Shown: piece after piece, positions 40,031 to 48,830 of the stretch
Layout: every line of letters starts with the position of its first letter
Position numbering within the stretch: the first letter of the stretch is position 1
DNA from: Acidobacteriaceae bacterium
GTDB lineage: Bacteria; Acidobacteriota; Terriglobia; Terriglobales; Acidobacteriaceae
DNA: 64,000 nucleotides
Direction: 5' to 3'
NCBI GenBank assembly: GCA_028283655.1
Contig: JAPWKE010000003.1
Location: 3,472,001-3,536,000, forward strand
Notes under the pieces: model-generated
What the model was told of the DNA's origin: nothing
The model's database searches: none
What the model saw: the letters and a program-made list of their open reading frames with translations, nothing else
Position numbers and translations under genes: made by a program

Positions 40031-40180
40031 CTAAACGGCGCGCAACTCCTGCACGAGCGAGCGAACGGGGTGCGTGACGGCCTTCTTGGCTATGGTACCC
40101 AGCTTTTCGCCACGTTTGTACATCAGTACGGCGGCGACTGTGCCCGAAAGGAATGCTCCCCAGAAAAATGCCTTGCGCAT
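40031..40180 (-). CDS. 49-residue single-span membrane protein
   Basis: The product MRKAFFWGAFLSGTVAAVLM continues to a basic amphipathic tail. GAGGAGG lies 6 nt before the ATG at 40180, one of the strongest ribosome binding sites in the window. It has a short transmembrane helix with a positively charged cytosolic segment, resembling YtxH-like stress proteins. It is upstream of the nth-like gene by 14 nt. A larger ORF in the same frame is not needed. Confidence 0.75.
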   Translation of the reverse strand: MRKAFFWGAFLSGTVAAVLMYKRGEKLGTIAKKAVTHPVRSLVQELRAV

Positions 40181-40259
40181 TGCGAACCTCCTCGCAGGCG
40201 CTGAGTGCGCCGCTGCGAGGTAGGATGCGTGTTCCGGGGAAGTGACTGCCTGCTGCGCC

Positions 40260-40967
40260 TTACTGGACGTGGCTGAGCCAGCCGCGCGCTTTGCTGCGCA
40301 GCGACTGCCCTGCCGCGTTGGTGGCAGGTTGTGCCGGGCTGTCGCCAACAGGGCCAGCGGCGGCGGCCGATTGCAGGATCGGTGGCTGCGGTGGGTTGGC
40401 GATGCGGATGATGAGCGCGCCGGCGTGCTCGCCGGGGCTGAGCGAGGCCAGCAGCAGGAAGTAGACGCCCTCTTTTTGGAAGACGCCGTAGCGCGAGTCG
40501 TCGTTGGTCGCGTTCAGGCTATTGATCATGTAATGGCCCCAGTTGCCGGTGTGGATGGAGGCGATCACTGGCTGGCCGAGCAGTTCGTCGAGCGTGAACG
40601 CTGAGCCGCAGGTGGTGCGGGCGCAGCTGTAAATTTCTTTGAAGCCGTGAGCGCGCACCTGTGTGGCTAGGCCGGTGTACGTTGCGAGCGAAGAAGTCGT
40701 GGTTGAGCCGGAGTAGGCCAGGTAGTCGATGCTGCCCTGTGCCGTGACCGATTTCCCGGCGCGTGGCGAGCCGGAGCGTTCGACCGGGCCGGTCGGGATG
40801 ACGAACTCGTCCATGTCGATGCGCATGGCACCGATGGCGATGGCGTTGGTGGGGCGCTGGATTTCGGGAAAGTCCGAAGCACCGGGGAAGTCACTGGTTT
40901 GCGCAAAGAGCGGAGCCGTAGCGAAGAGGGCGGCAGCAGCGAGGGATGTCCTGAGGAGCGTCTTCAT
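40260..40967 (-). CDS. Secreted DUF4892-like protein
   Basis: The 235-residue product has a signal peptide ending in PLFAQ. The body has the text DFPEIQRP near the N-terminus, GSIDYLAYSG in the middle, then a helix and GFKEIYSCARTTCGSAF, which contains a probable disulfide pair. The layout resembles DUF4892 envelope proteins. The Ala/Pro-rich tail ends the chain. Function is unknown. Confidence 0.75.
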   Translation of the reverse strand: MKTLLRTSLAAAALFATAPLFAQTSDFPGASDFPEIQRPTNAIAIGAMRIDMDEFVIPTGPVERSGSPRAGKSVTAQGSIDYLAYSGSTTTSSLATYTGLATQVRAHGFKEIYSCARTTCGSAFTLDELLGQPVIASIHTGNWGHYMINSLNATNDDSRYGVFQKEGVYFLLLASLSPGEHAGALIIRIANPPQPPILQSAAAAGPVGDSPAQPATNAAGQSLRSKARGWLSHVQ

Positions 40968-41050
40968 GCACGTCTACGACGCACCTCGCGCTGGCGAAGT
41001 TGCGCGGCTTTACGCTTCTTTACAAAGGATTTGCGTCCCTCTGCGGTGAG

Positions 41051-42049
41051 CTAGTCGTTGCGCGTGACGCCGAGTTCGAGGCCGTTTTCTGTGGCGATTC
41101 CCCAGGCCATGCGCGGCGTGTTGTGCGCCAGGCCGATGCGGCCGTCGGGGCCGAGCAGGATCATGCCGCCGTGGCCTCCGAGGCGTGTGTGGAGGTACTG
41201 GATGGCGTCGGCGGCGGCCTCTTCCGGCGTAGCGCCAGCGGCGACGCGGTCGACGGCCCATTTGCCGAGCACGAGCTTCATGATGGGCTCGCCCCAGCCC
41301 GTGAGCGAGACGGCTGCAGAGAGATTGTCGGCGTAGCATCCGCAACCGATCAGCGAAGAGTCCCCGACGCGTCCGGGGGCCTTCGACAGTGTGCCGCCGG
41401 TGGAGGTTCCTGCGGCGAGGTTGCCGAAGCTGTCGAGCGCGACGGCGCCGACGGTGTCGTGCGAGTGCAGCGTCGGGTCGCTGCGAAGCTCGGCGGGCAG
41501 GCCCTGCTGGGCTTCAGCATTGATGGCGGTTTCGTTCTGCGCGGTGTCACCGCTGAAGGTGGTGTCGGGTTTGCCGGAGAGCTGGAACTCCATCAGGCGC
41601 TTCTGCTCGCGCGGAACGACGAGCTCCATGTTGTCGATGAGTCTCATGCCCTGCTGGGTGGCGAAGCGCTCTGCGCCGACGCCGACGAAGTATACGTGCG
41701 GCGAGCGTTCGAGCACGAGCCGCGCGGCCTGGATGGGGTTCTTCAGGCGTTCGACGCAGGCAACGCCCCCGGCGCGGAGGTCGCTGCCGTTCATCATCAG
41801 CGCGTCGCACTGCACGCGGCCGTCGCGGGTCAGGTAGCTGCCGGTTCCGGCGTCGAAGATGTCGTCATCTTCCATGGCCGAGATGGCGGCCTCGACGGCG
41901 TCGGTGGCTGTGCCGCCTTTGTTCAGCGCGTTCCAACCTGCGGTGAGTGCGTGGCGAATGCCACGGTTGTGCGCGTCGATGGCATCGTCGGGCATGGCCC
42001 AGGCTCCGCCGTGAATCAGGAGAATCGGTTTGTGAGTAGGCGAGGACAT
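41051..42049 (-). CDS. Isoaspartyl peptidase / plant-type L-asparaginase
   Basis: This 332-residue N-terminal-nucleophile hydrolase is made as a precursor that cuts itself before the Thr of the motif HSHDTVGAVALD (Thr199). The opening IHGGAWAMP, the GTGSYLT stretch and GTSTGGTLSKAPGRVGDSSLIG are typical. The enzyme removes isoaspartyl residues from damaged peptides and can hydrolyse asparagine. The start ATG 42049 is close to a heptamer repeat array in the divergent promoter region. Confidence 0.95.
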   Translation of the reverse strand: MSSPTHKPILLIHGGAWAMPDDAIDAHNRGIRHALTAGWNALNKGGTATDAVEAAISAMEDDDIFDAGTGSYLTRDGRVQCDALMMNGSDLRAGGVACVERLKNPIQAARLVLERSPHVYFVGVGAERFATQQGMRLIDNMELVVPREQKRLMEFQLSGKPDTTFSGDTAQNETAINAEAQQGLPAELRSDPTLHSHDTVGAVALDSFGNLAAGTSTGGTLSKAPGRVGDSSLIGCGCYADNLSAAVSLTGWGEPIMKLVLGKWAVDRVAAGATPEEAAADAIQYLHTRLGGHGGMILLGPDGRIGLAHNTPRMAWGIATENGLELGVTRND

Positions 42050-42070
42050 AGGCAGGTATAAGTGTAGAGC

Positions 42071-42130
42071 TTGGGAGTTGTCAGTTGTCAGTTGTCAGTT
42101 GTCAGTTGGGAGTTGTCAGTTGGGAGTTGG
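42071..42130. repeat. Tandem heptamer array
   Basis: Eight 7-bp units run without interruption from 42071 to 42126, in the order G C C C C G C G where C is TTGTCAG and G is TTGGGAG, plus a partial TTGG. It lies in the 111-nt divergent region between the isoaspartyl peptidase and the PaiB-like gene. Similar words (CTGACAA on the other strand) are scattered in acidobacterial intergenic DNA. Confidence 0.9.
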
Positions 42131-42160
42131 TGGAGTGGGTGACTCTATACTTGCAGCAAC

Positions 42161-42784
42161 TTGTATAACCCTGCGCCATTTCGCGTTGATGAGCTTGACG
42201 AGATTCACGCGATGATTCGTGCCTGTGGGCTGGCGACGCTGGTGACACGCTCCGAGGGCGAACTGGTTGCGACGCAGTTGCCGATGGTGCTCGCGGCGGA
42301 AGAGGGCGAGCACGGCGTGCTCTACGGCCACGTTGCGCGGGCCAACGACCAATGGAAGCAGGCTGTGGAGGGAGATGCGATGGTGCTGTTTCCCGGGATC
42401 GACGCCTACATCCGGCCGGGTTGGCTGGCTTCAAAAGCCGAGACCGCGCGCGTTGTGCCGACGTGGAATTACCTGGCGGTTCATGCCTGGGGGGCGGTGG
42501 AGTTCTTTGACGAGCCAGAGCGGTTGCTGCGCGTTGTAACGCAGTTGACCGAGTTGCACGAAGCTGGGCGCGAGGAGCCGTGGTCCGTGACCGATGCTCC
42601 GCCGGAGTACCTCGAAGGGATGTTGCGTGCGATTGTTGGCGTGCGGCTTCCGATTCGTCGCGTCGAGGCGAAGAAGAAGCTGAACCAGCGGCAAGGCGCG
42701 AAGGACCGCGCGAGTGTGCGCGAGGGGCTGGCTTCGAGCGGCTCCGAGAGTGGACGCAGCCTGTCGAAGCTGATCCCGGAGTAG
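42161..42784 (+). CDS. PaiB-like FMN-binding regulator
   Basis: The 207-residue protein matches the PaiB family: MYNPAPFRVDELDEIH at the N-terminus, the flavin-binding split barrel around LYGHVARANDQWK and the WNYLAVHAWGAVEF strand. The starting codon is TTG 42161, supported by the family N-terminus MY-x-P-x2-F. Such proteins are called negative regulators of sporulation and proteases in Bacillus and may be flavin reductase-like enzymes. The gene is divergent from the isoaspartyl peptidase. Confidence 0.9.
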   Translation: MYNPAPFRVDELDEIHAMIRACGLATLVTRSEGELVATQLPMVLAAEEGEHGVLYGHVARANDQWKQAVEGDAMVLFPGIDAYIRPGWLASKAETARVVPTWNYLAVHAWGAVEFFDEPERLLRVVTQLTELHEAGREEPWSVTDAPPEYLEGMLRAIVGVRLPIRRVEAKKKLNQRQGAKDRASVREGLASSGSESGRSLSKLIPE

Positions 42785-42799
42785 CTTGCTACGCGAGGC

Positions 42800-43771
42800 T
42801 TACCGCGTCAGACGCTCCCAGTTGCCGTGGGCGAAGAGTTCCTTTTCCTGCGGCGAGAGAGCTGCCTCGCTGAGGAAGGTGCGGGGCGCGCCTCCGGGAC
42901 GGTACTGGTAGGGGAAGTCTGTGGAGAAGAGGATGCGTTCCGGGCCGACGATCTTCAGCGTCCGCTCCATGTACTCGTGGTTCCACATACCGCTGGGGGT
43001 GACGTAGAGGTTCTGCTGCACGTACTCCTCGATGGAGCGGTCGAGCTTCATGACGCGTGTCAGCGACTTCAGGCGTTCGAGGTAGAAGAGCACGACCTCG
43101 CCCCAGTGGCCGAGGATGATCTGCAGGTTGGGGAAGCGGTCGAATATGCCTCCGGCGATCAGGCGCACGAACTGCATCCCGGCCTCATAGTGCCAGCCAA
43201 GGACGAAGGCGGCCAGCGCCGTATCTACCGGCTCTCCAAAGCCCGAGTAGTAGGCGTCGCGGACGGCACGCTGCGGAATCTGCGGATGAATGAAGAGCGG
43301 TACGGATAGCTTTTCTGCGGTGGCGAAGAGTGGCAGAAAATCGGCGTGGTCGAGGTTCTTGGAGCGGGTGCGGCCGCAGAGCATGGCTCCGCGAAGTCCA
43401 AGCTGCTGGACGCTGCGGTCGAGTTCCAGCGCAGCCTGTTGTGGCGCAGCGGTGGGCAGAGTGGCAAAGCCTTGAAAGCGTTCCGGATACGTTGCGATGG
43501 TCGCGGCGATAAGGTCGTTGGTGCTGCGGGCCAGCAGCACGCTCTCTGCAGGCTCAAGGTTGTGCAGGGCGGGGGTGGTGACGGAAAGCACCTGCACGTC
43601 CACGCCGCTCTCATCCATCAGGGCGATGCGGTTTGCGCCGAGGTCGGCCAGTCGCTCCCCGTTTACGCCCTGGTCGAAGACCTCGGTGCCTTCTTCGCCT
43701 ATCGCCGAGTTGGCCCATGCCGTTCGAATGTCCGAGGGGAGGAAGTGCTCTTCGATGGCGATGAGTTTCAT
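42800..43771 (-). CDS. Amidohydrolase family decarboxylase/hydrolase (ACMSD-like)
   Basis: The 323-residue protein is an Amidohydro_2 TIM barrel of the gamma-resorcylate decarboxylase group. Metal-binding residues are visible: the N-terminal Glu7-Glu8-His9 (IEEHFLP), His in FIHPQIP, His in ILGHWGE and Asp in FSTDFPY. It should decarboxylate or hydrolyse an aromatic acid. It lies 14 nt after the CDP-alcohol phosphatidyltransferase gene on the same strand. Confidence 0.92.
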   Translation of the reverse strand: MKLIAIEEHFLPSDIRTAWANSAIGEEGTEVFDQGVNGERLADLGANRIALMDESGVDVQVLSVTTPALHNLEPAESVLLARSTNDLIAATIATYPERFQGFATLPTAAPQQAALELDRSVQQLGLRGAMLCGRTRSKNLDHADFLPLFATAEKLSVPLFIHPQIPQRAVRDAYYSGFGEPVDTALAAFVLGWHYEAGMQFVRLIAGGIFDRFPNLQIILGHWGEVVLFYLERLKSLTRVMKLDRSIEEYVQQNLYVTPSGMWNHEYMERTLKIVGPERILFSTDFPYQYRPGGAPRTFLSEAALSPQEKELFAHGNWERLTR

Positions 43772-43785
43772 GGAGGCCCTGGCGG

Positions 43786-44418
43786 CTAGACGGCGCCTGC
43801 GAGTTTACGTCGTTCGGTTTCGAGATAGGTGTAACGGATGCGATGGATGACCGTGATCGTGGAGAAGACAGCCAGCACCCACAGCGCGGCGGGCATCATG
43901 TCCCACTTTTCACACAGCGCGCCGAGAATGACGAGCACAATGCGCTCCGGGCGTTCCATGAAGCCGACCTTGCAGGAGCCGATCAACGCTTCGGCGCGGG
44001 CGCGCGTGTAGCTGACCATCAGCGACGCCGTCATCACAAACGCGACGAGGAAGACGTAGAAGTAGCGATTTCCGCGAGCGTAGAAGACCAGCAGGCCGAA
44101 GAAGAGCGCGACGTCAGAGTAGCGGTCGAGCACGGAGTCATAAAACGCTCCGAAGACCGAAACCTGGTTGGTCTGGCGCGCGACGCGACCGTCCACCATG
44201 TCAAAAAGCCCCGCACCGATAATGACCAGGCCCGCGTAGCGGAACATCACTACGTAGTTTTCCTGCCGGGCATAGCCAAAGAAGAACGCGGCGACGATGT
44301 TGATCAGCAGGCCGATAAAGGTCAGTGTATTGGGGGAAATCTTCGACAACGCGAGGCCGTTGACGATCTTCTGCAGCAGCCAGCCGCTGCCTTTGCCGAA
44401 TTGGCTTGTCCAGGTCAT
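43786..44418 (-). CDS. CDP-alcohol phosphatidyltransferase
   Basis: The 210-residue membrane protein carries the complete family motif D-x2-DG-x2-AR-x8-G-x3-D-x3-D (DMVDGRVARQ...FGAFYDSVLDR) near residue 73-98. About six helices surround it. The enzyme makes a phospholipid head-group transfer from CDP-diacylglycerol; the acceptor (glycerol phosphate, serine or inositol phosphate) cannot be fixed. It starts at ATG 44418 and is followed by the amidohydrolase. Confidence 0.93.
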   Translation of the reverse strand: MTWTSQFGKGSGWLLQKIVNGLALSKISPNTLTFIGLLINIVAAFFFGYARQENYVVMFRYAGLVIIGAGLFDMVDGRVARQTNQVSVFGAFYDSVLDRYSDVALFFGLLVFYARGNRYFYVFLVAFVMTASLMVSYTRARAEALIGSCKVGFMERPERIVLVILGALCEKWDMMPAALWVLAVFSTITVIHRIRYTYLETERRKLAGAV

Positions 44419-44521
44419 GAAATATCTCTGTTTTTCAGTTTAGTTGACTTGGGCGCTCTGGTGCAGGGGGAAGGCGTCGTAGACTGTTTGCAATTTAGGC
44501 AGTTTTGAAAGGCGGCAAGCG

Positions 44522-46636
44522 TTGAACCTCGGAAATGTGGCGCGTTGGAGTGCGGTTTTAGCGATGACCTCGGCGTTGGGGGTGCTTGCCCAGGCACCGC
44601 AACTGCCTGCTGACAAGTACCTGTGGCTGGAGGATGTTTCCAGCCCGCGCAGCATGGAGTGGGTGAAGGCGGAGAACGCCAAGACCACGGCGCACTTTGA
44701 CGCCGATCCGCGTTTTGCGAAGGAGTACGCCGCAGCGCTGGCGGTCCTGAACGACCCGGAAAAGCTGGCGATCCCCGGTCTGAAGGGCGAAATGGTCTAC
44801 AACCAGTGGCAGGATGCGCAGCATCTGCGCGGCCTGTTGCGCCGCACCACGCTGGCGGATTATCTGACCGCTTCGCCGACCTGGCAGCCGGTGCTCGATG
44901 TGGACGCGCTGAACCGTGAGGAGAACGCGAAGTGGGTCTCGCGCGGCGTCAACTGCCTCTACCCCGGCAACGATTATTGCCTGGCGGTGCTCTCGAACGG
45001 CGGCGAAGATGCGACGTCTGCTCGCGAGTTTGACCTGAAGGATGCGAAGTTTGTCCCGGCAGGCTTTACGCTGCCGCGCAGCAAGCAGAACATCGAGTGG
45101 CAGGACAAGGACACGCTGCTGATCGCGCGAGACTGGGGCGCGGGTACGACGACCGACTCCGGCTATCCGTTTGTGGTGAAGCGCTGGAAGCGTGGCACGC
45201 CGTTGTCCTCGGCGGTGGAGGTCTTCCGCGGCGGGTCGACGGACCAGCTTGGCTCTTCGGCGGACGTCATGCACGATGCCTCGGGCAATACGCTTGTGTA
45301 CTTCCATCGCGGCGACACGTTCTTCACGCAGAAGAGCTTCATCGAGACGCCGAAGGGGCTGAAGCAGATTGCGATTCCGGCCAAGGCGAGCCTTGCCGGC
45401 ATGGTGGAAGGTCGCGTGCTGATCCATACGCACGAGGACTGGAAGCTGGCCGATGGGCAGACGATCAAGGCTGGCTCGCTGGCGGAGGTTCTGCTGGCTG
45501 AGTTGAAGCGCGATCCCGAACACCTGAAGCCCCGCGTGGTCTTTGCGCCGACGGCGAAGGAGTTCCTGCAGGCGGCCCGCGATACGCCACATCATCTGCT
45601 GATCACCACGCTGGATAATGTGCAGGGCCGTGCCTATCTCTACACGCCGACGGCGAAGGGCTGGACGAAGAAGCGGCTGGAGCTGCCGGAGAACTCGGCG
45701 ATCGCTATTGTTTCGACCGACGACGAGAGCGGACGCTTTGTGCTGAGCGCAACCGGCTTCCTGACGCCTACGACGTTGTTCCTGGGCGATGCGAAAACGG
45801 GTTCGCTGAAGGCGATCAAGACGGCACCGGCGCGCTTTGATGCGAGCAAGGACGTCGTCGAGCAGTACTTCGCGACGTCGAAGGACGGCACGAAGGTGCC
45901 TTACTTCATCGTCCACCCGAAGGAGATGAAGCTTGACGGTACGAACCCCACGCTGCTGACGGCGTACGGTGGCTTCGAGGTCTCGCGGACGCCTGCGTAC
46001 AACGCCATCACCGGTAAGCTGTGGCTGGAGAAGGGCGGCGTCTACGTGCTGGCGAACATCCGCGGCGGTGGCGAGTTTGGCCCGGCGTGGCATGAGGCTG
46101 GTTTGAAGACGAAGCGTCAGGTGATCTATGACGACTTTGCTGCGGTGGGAGAAGACCTGATTCGCCGCAAGATTACGTCGACGCCGCACCTTGGGATCGA
46201 GGGTGGATCGAACGGTGGTCTGCTGATGGGTGTGGAGATGACGGAGCGTCCGGAGCTTTGGGGCGCGGTCATCATCGAGGTGCCGCTGCTCGATATGCTG
46301 CGCATGGAGAAGATCGCAGCCGGTGCAAGCTGGGTGGGCGAGTACGGCTCGCCGAGCCATCCGGACGAGCTGGCTTTCTGGCTGGCGCACTCGCCGTACA
46401 ACCAGTTGAAGCCGGGCGTAACGTACCCCGATCCGTTCATCTGGACGACGACGAAGGATGATCGCGTCGGTCCGCAGCATGCCCGTAAGTTTGCCGCGAA
46501 GATGGCCGAGTTCCATGATCCGTATCTCTTCTACGAGGTCATCGAAGGCGGCCACGGATCAGGCGCGGACGCAAAGCAGACGGCGCACACGGACGCGATG
46601 AACTACATCTACCTGCAGGAAAAACTGATGAAGTAG
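44522..46636 (+). CDS. Prolyl oligopeptidase (S9A-like), secreted
   Basis: The 704-residue product has a signal peptide (NVARWSAVLAMTSALGVLAQA), a beta-propeller and a C-terminal alpha/beta hydrolase. The nucleophile is Ser563 in EGGSNGGLLMG, the acid is in TTKDDRVGPQ and the catalytic His in EGGHGSGAD. It cleaves after proline in short peptides, here in the envelope. A TTG at 44522 is chosen because it gives the signal peptide and has AAAGGCGG upstream; an ATG at 44564 would remove most of it. Confidence 0.93.
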   Translation: MNLGNVARWSAVLAMTSALGVLAQAPQLPADKYLWLEDVSSPRSMEWVKAENAKTTAHFDADPRFAKEYAAALAVLNDPEKLAIPGLKGEMVYNQWQDAQHLRGLLRRTTLADYLTASPTWQPVLDVDALNREENAKWVSRGVNCLYPGNDYCLAVLSNGGEDATSAREFDLKDAKFVPAGFTLPRSKQNIEWQDKDTLLIARDWGAGTTTDSGYPFVVKRWKRGTPLSSAVEVFRGGSTDQLGSSADVMHDASGNTLVYFHRGDTFFTQKSFIETPKGLKQIAIPAKASLAGMVEGRVLIHTHEDWKLADGQTIKAGSLAEVLLAELKRDPEHLKPRVVFAPTAKEFLQAARDTPHHLLITTLDNVQGRAYLYTPTAKGWTKKRLELPENSAIAIVSTDDESGRFVLSATGFLTPTTLFLGDAKTGSLKAIKTAPARFDASKDVVEQYFATSKDGTKVPYFIVHPKEMKLDGTNPTLLTAYGGFEVSRTPAYNAITGKLWLEKGGVYVLANIRGGGEFGPAWHEAGLKTKRQVIYDDFAAVGEDLIRRKITSTPHLGIEGGSNGGLLMGVEMTERPELWGAVIIEVPLLDMLRMEKIAAGASWVGEYGSPSHPDELAFWLAHSPYNQLKPGVTYPDPFIWTTTKDDRVGPQHARKFAAKMAEFHDPYLFYEVIEGGHGSGADAKQTAHTDAMNYIYLQEKLMK

Positions 46637-46655
46637 AGGTCATCGGAGGGAACGT

Positions 46656-46694
46656 AAACGAGGGGCATGGCGAAAGCCATGCCCCTCGTTTTTG
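46656..46694 (+). terminator. Terminator after the prolyl oligopeptidase
   Basis: A perfect 16-bp stem AAACGAGGGGCATGGC / GCCATGCCCCTCGTTT with loop GAAA, ending in TTTTT. It also faces greA convergently, and on the minus strand leaves only a short T-run. Confidence 0.92.
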
Positions 46695-46713
46695 ATTTCT
46701 AGAAAGTGGAAAG

Positions 46714-47205
46714 TTACTCAGGAACGACTTCGTGGATCGTGTAGAGCTTCTTGATTTCCATGATGCGCTTGCCGGTGGGGATGACGATGGTGACTTCGTC
46801 GCCGACTTCCTTGTTCAGCAGTGATCGGCCGATCGGCGAGGTCGTCGAAATGAGGCCCTTGGCTACGTCGGCTTCTTCGCTCATCACCAGCTTGTAGGTC
46901 ATCTCCTGGTCCTTGGCCTCTTCATAGACCACAACCGTAGAGCCAAAGCCGACGCGGTCCGTCGGCAGGTTGTCGAGGTTGACCAGAGCGAGTTCGCCCA
47001 TGCGCTTCTTCAACTGGCCGAGGCGCGCGTTGACGAACTCCTGGCGCTGCTTGGCCATGTGGTATTCGGCGTTTTCGCTGAGGTCGCCGAGGGCGACGGC
47101 CTTCTTGATTTCCGCGGGGAGTTCGGTGGTGAGTTCGTGCTCAAGCACCTTGATCTGCTCGGTGAGAGCTTTGAGAATATCCTGCATATCTGGGTGCTCG
47201 CTCAA
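46714..47205 (-). CDS. greA: Transcription elongation factor GreA
   Basis: GreA rescues backtracked RNA polymerase by stimulating transcript cleavage. The coiled-coil contains the acidic tip region LGDLSENAEYHMAKQRQEFV near residue 38, and the C-terminal domain has TSPIGRSLLNKEVGDEV. The 163-residue form begins at TTG 47205; ATG 47187 would give 157 residues and is equally compatible. It follows ruvX on the same strand by 72 nt. Confidence 0.96.
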   Translation of the reverse strand: MSEHPDMQDILKALTEQIKVLEHELTTELPAEIKKAVALGDLSENAEYHMAKQRQEFVNARLGQLKKRMGELALVNLDNLPTDRVGFGSTVVVYEEAKDQEMTYKLVMSEEADVAKGLISTTSPIGRSLLNKEVGDEVTIVIPTGKRIMEIKKLYTIHEVVPE

Positions 47206-47277
47206 TGGCGACCGCGCGCGAGTGTCAGCAGCGACCGCCGGGGGATTGAACGTCCATTATACGGCGCGGGGGCGAAA

Positions 47278-47763
47278 TTACACGTCTGCGCCGTCGGGAT
47301 CGGGCAGCAGCGTTGGGCCCTCTCGTTGCGAAACGAAGGCTTCGAGCAAGAGCACGGCGGCCACCTGGTCGATCAGATCGCGGCGGTCGAGACGCGCGTC
47401 GCGGCCTTCGAATCGGGCGCGGTAGCCGGCCTCGGAGAGCCGTTCGTGAGCGTCGCGCGTAGTCAGTCGTTCGTCCAGCATGTGGTGTTCGAGTTCTGGA
47501 TGGCCGACGCGGATCTCTTCGGCAAACGCCCGTGCTTTGCTGGCCTGTGGGCCTTCTGTGCCGTCGGCGTTCAGAGGCAGACCGGAGACGACGACGGTGG
47601 CTCCACGCTGGCGGATGAACCGCGCGATGGTCTTGAGGTCAGCCTTCAACGAGGTACGGTGCAGCGTGAAGAGCGGCTGCGCGGTCAGCCCGAGTTCGTC
47701 GGTGATCGCGAGGCCGATGCGGCGGTCGCCGATATCGAGCGCGAGGATGCGGGGAGTGCTCAC
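47278..47763 (-). CDS. ruvX: Putative pre-16S rRNA nuclease (RuvX/YqgF)
   Basis: The 161-residue product has the RNase H-like strand LALDIGDRRIGLAITD near residue 7, the substrate loop VVSGLPLNADG, the DERLTT motif near residue 97 and the final DQVAAVLLLE. The family processes the 5' end of 16S rRNA precursors and is related to Holliday junction resolvases. The start is GTG 47763. It is divergent from the VWFA gene by 32 nt. Confidence 0.95.
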   Translation of the reverse strand: MSTPRILALDIGDRRIGLAITDELGLTAQPLFTLHRTSLKADLKTIARFIRQRGATVVVSGLPLNADGTEGPQASKARAFAEEIRVGHPELEHHMLDERLTTRDAHERLSEAGYRARFEGRDARLDRRDLIDQVAAVLLLEAFVSQREGPTLLPDPDGADV

Positions 47764-47795
47764 AGGCTTGAGTGTAGACGGCGTAGACTCAAGCC

Positions 47796-48827
47796 ATGCG
47801 TGGCAAGGGTTTTCTGGCAGCGGTGATGGGTGTTTCGATGGGTATCGGAAACGCGTGGGCGCAGCAGGCTACGCCGCCGCAACCTGCCCCGCAGGACGAC
47901 ACGGTGCTTCATGTGCAGTCGAACATCGTCTTCGTGCCGACGACGGTGCAGACGAAGAAGGGCGACGTGCTCTACGGGCTGAAGGCCGAGCAGTTTGAGG
48001 TGCTCGCTGACGGCGTTCCGCAGAAGGTCACGCTTGATACGAGTGAGGACGTGCGGCCGATTGCGCTGGCGGTCGTCGTGCAGTGCTCACGCGGCTACGC
48101 GTTTGAGTATCCGAAGATGCAGGGCGTGGCGACGATGATCGAGGAGATGATCGGCGGTGGCCCTTCGCAGGTCGCGGTGATGGACTACGGCTCCGAGCCT
48201 GAGCTGATTACGAACTTCACCACCAACGCCACCCGCCGCGAGCGTGCGTTGAACAGCATTACCCCGTGCGATGATGACCCGAAGAACGCCACGTTCGACG
48301 CCGTGGACGCCGCGAATAAGCTCTTTGAACGTATGGACCCGAAGGGCCGCCACGTCATTTTGCTGATCAGCGAAACGCGTGACCACGGTTCCAAGGTGAA
48401 ACCGAGCGAGGTGATTCGCGCATTGGGCAAGACGGATACGATCGTCGACTCGCTGGCGTTTTCGCCGGGCCGGGACGAGCTCGCCGAAGACGTCAAGCAT
48501 TCGGACGGCGCCAGCGGTGGCCCGATCGGGCTGATCCTGATGGCGGTTCAGGCGCTGCGCAAGAATGCGGCGAAGGAGTTCGCCCGCGAGAGCGGCGGCG
48601 AGTACATCAACTTCGGCACGCAGACCAAGTTCGACCTTGGGCTGAACGGACTCGCCAACCGGGTGGACAACTACTACCTGCTCAGCTTCCAGCCGCACTT
48701 TGCGCCGGGACAGGGTGAGGCGGGAGACTTCCACAAACTGACCGTGCACGTACCGTTGTACCCGGACGCGAAGATTCGTCATCGCGAGTCCTACTGGTCG
48801 GAGCCGGTCGCAACCGTACAGCCGTAA
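47796..48827 (+). CDS. Secreted VWFA-related protein of acidobacterial type
   Basis: The 343-residue product has a signal peptide (FLAAVMGVSMGIGNAWAQ) and a von Willebrand A-like domain. The opening text VQTKKGDVLYGLKAEQFEVLADG is the typical front strand-helix of the family, and RPIALAVVVQCSRG is at the metal-site position, where the usual DxSxS is degenerate. The final part YYLLSFQP is also typical. Proteins of this style are multiplied in Acidobacteriota genomes (the TIGR03436-like family). The role is unknown; protein or surface binding is likely. Confidence 0.88.
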   Translation: MRGKGFLAAVMGVSMGIGNAWAQQATPPQPAPQDDTVLHVQSNIVFVPTTVQTKKGDVLYGLKAEQFEVLADGVPQKVTLDTSEDVRPIALAVVVQCSRGYAFEYPKMQGVATMIEEMIGGGPSQVAVMDYGSEPELITNFTTNATRRERALNSITPCDDDPKNATFDAVDAANKLFERMDPKGRHVILLISETRDHGSKVKPSEVIRALGKTDTIVDSLAFSPGRDELAEDVKHSDGASGGPIGLILMAVQALRKNAAKEFARESGGEYINFGTQTKFDLGLNGLANRVDNYYLLSFQPHFAPGQGEAGDFHKLTVHVPLYPDAKIRHRESYWSEPVATVQP

Positions 48828-48830
48828 CGG

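Noticed and set aside
42071-42130. CRISPR-like array
   Set aside because: Units are 7 bp, contiguous and without spacers, so it is a simple tandem repeat.
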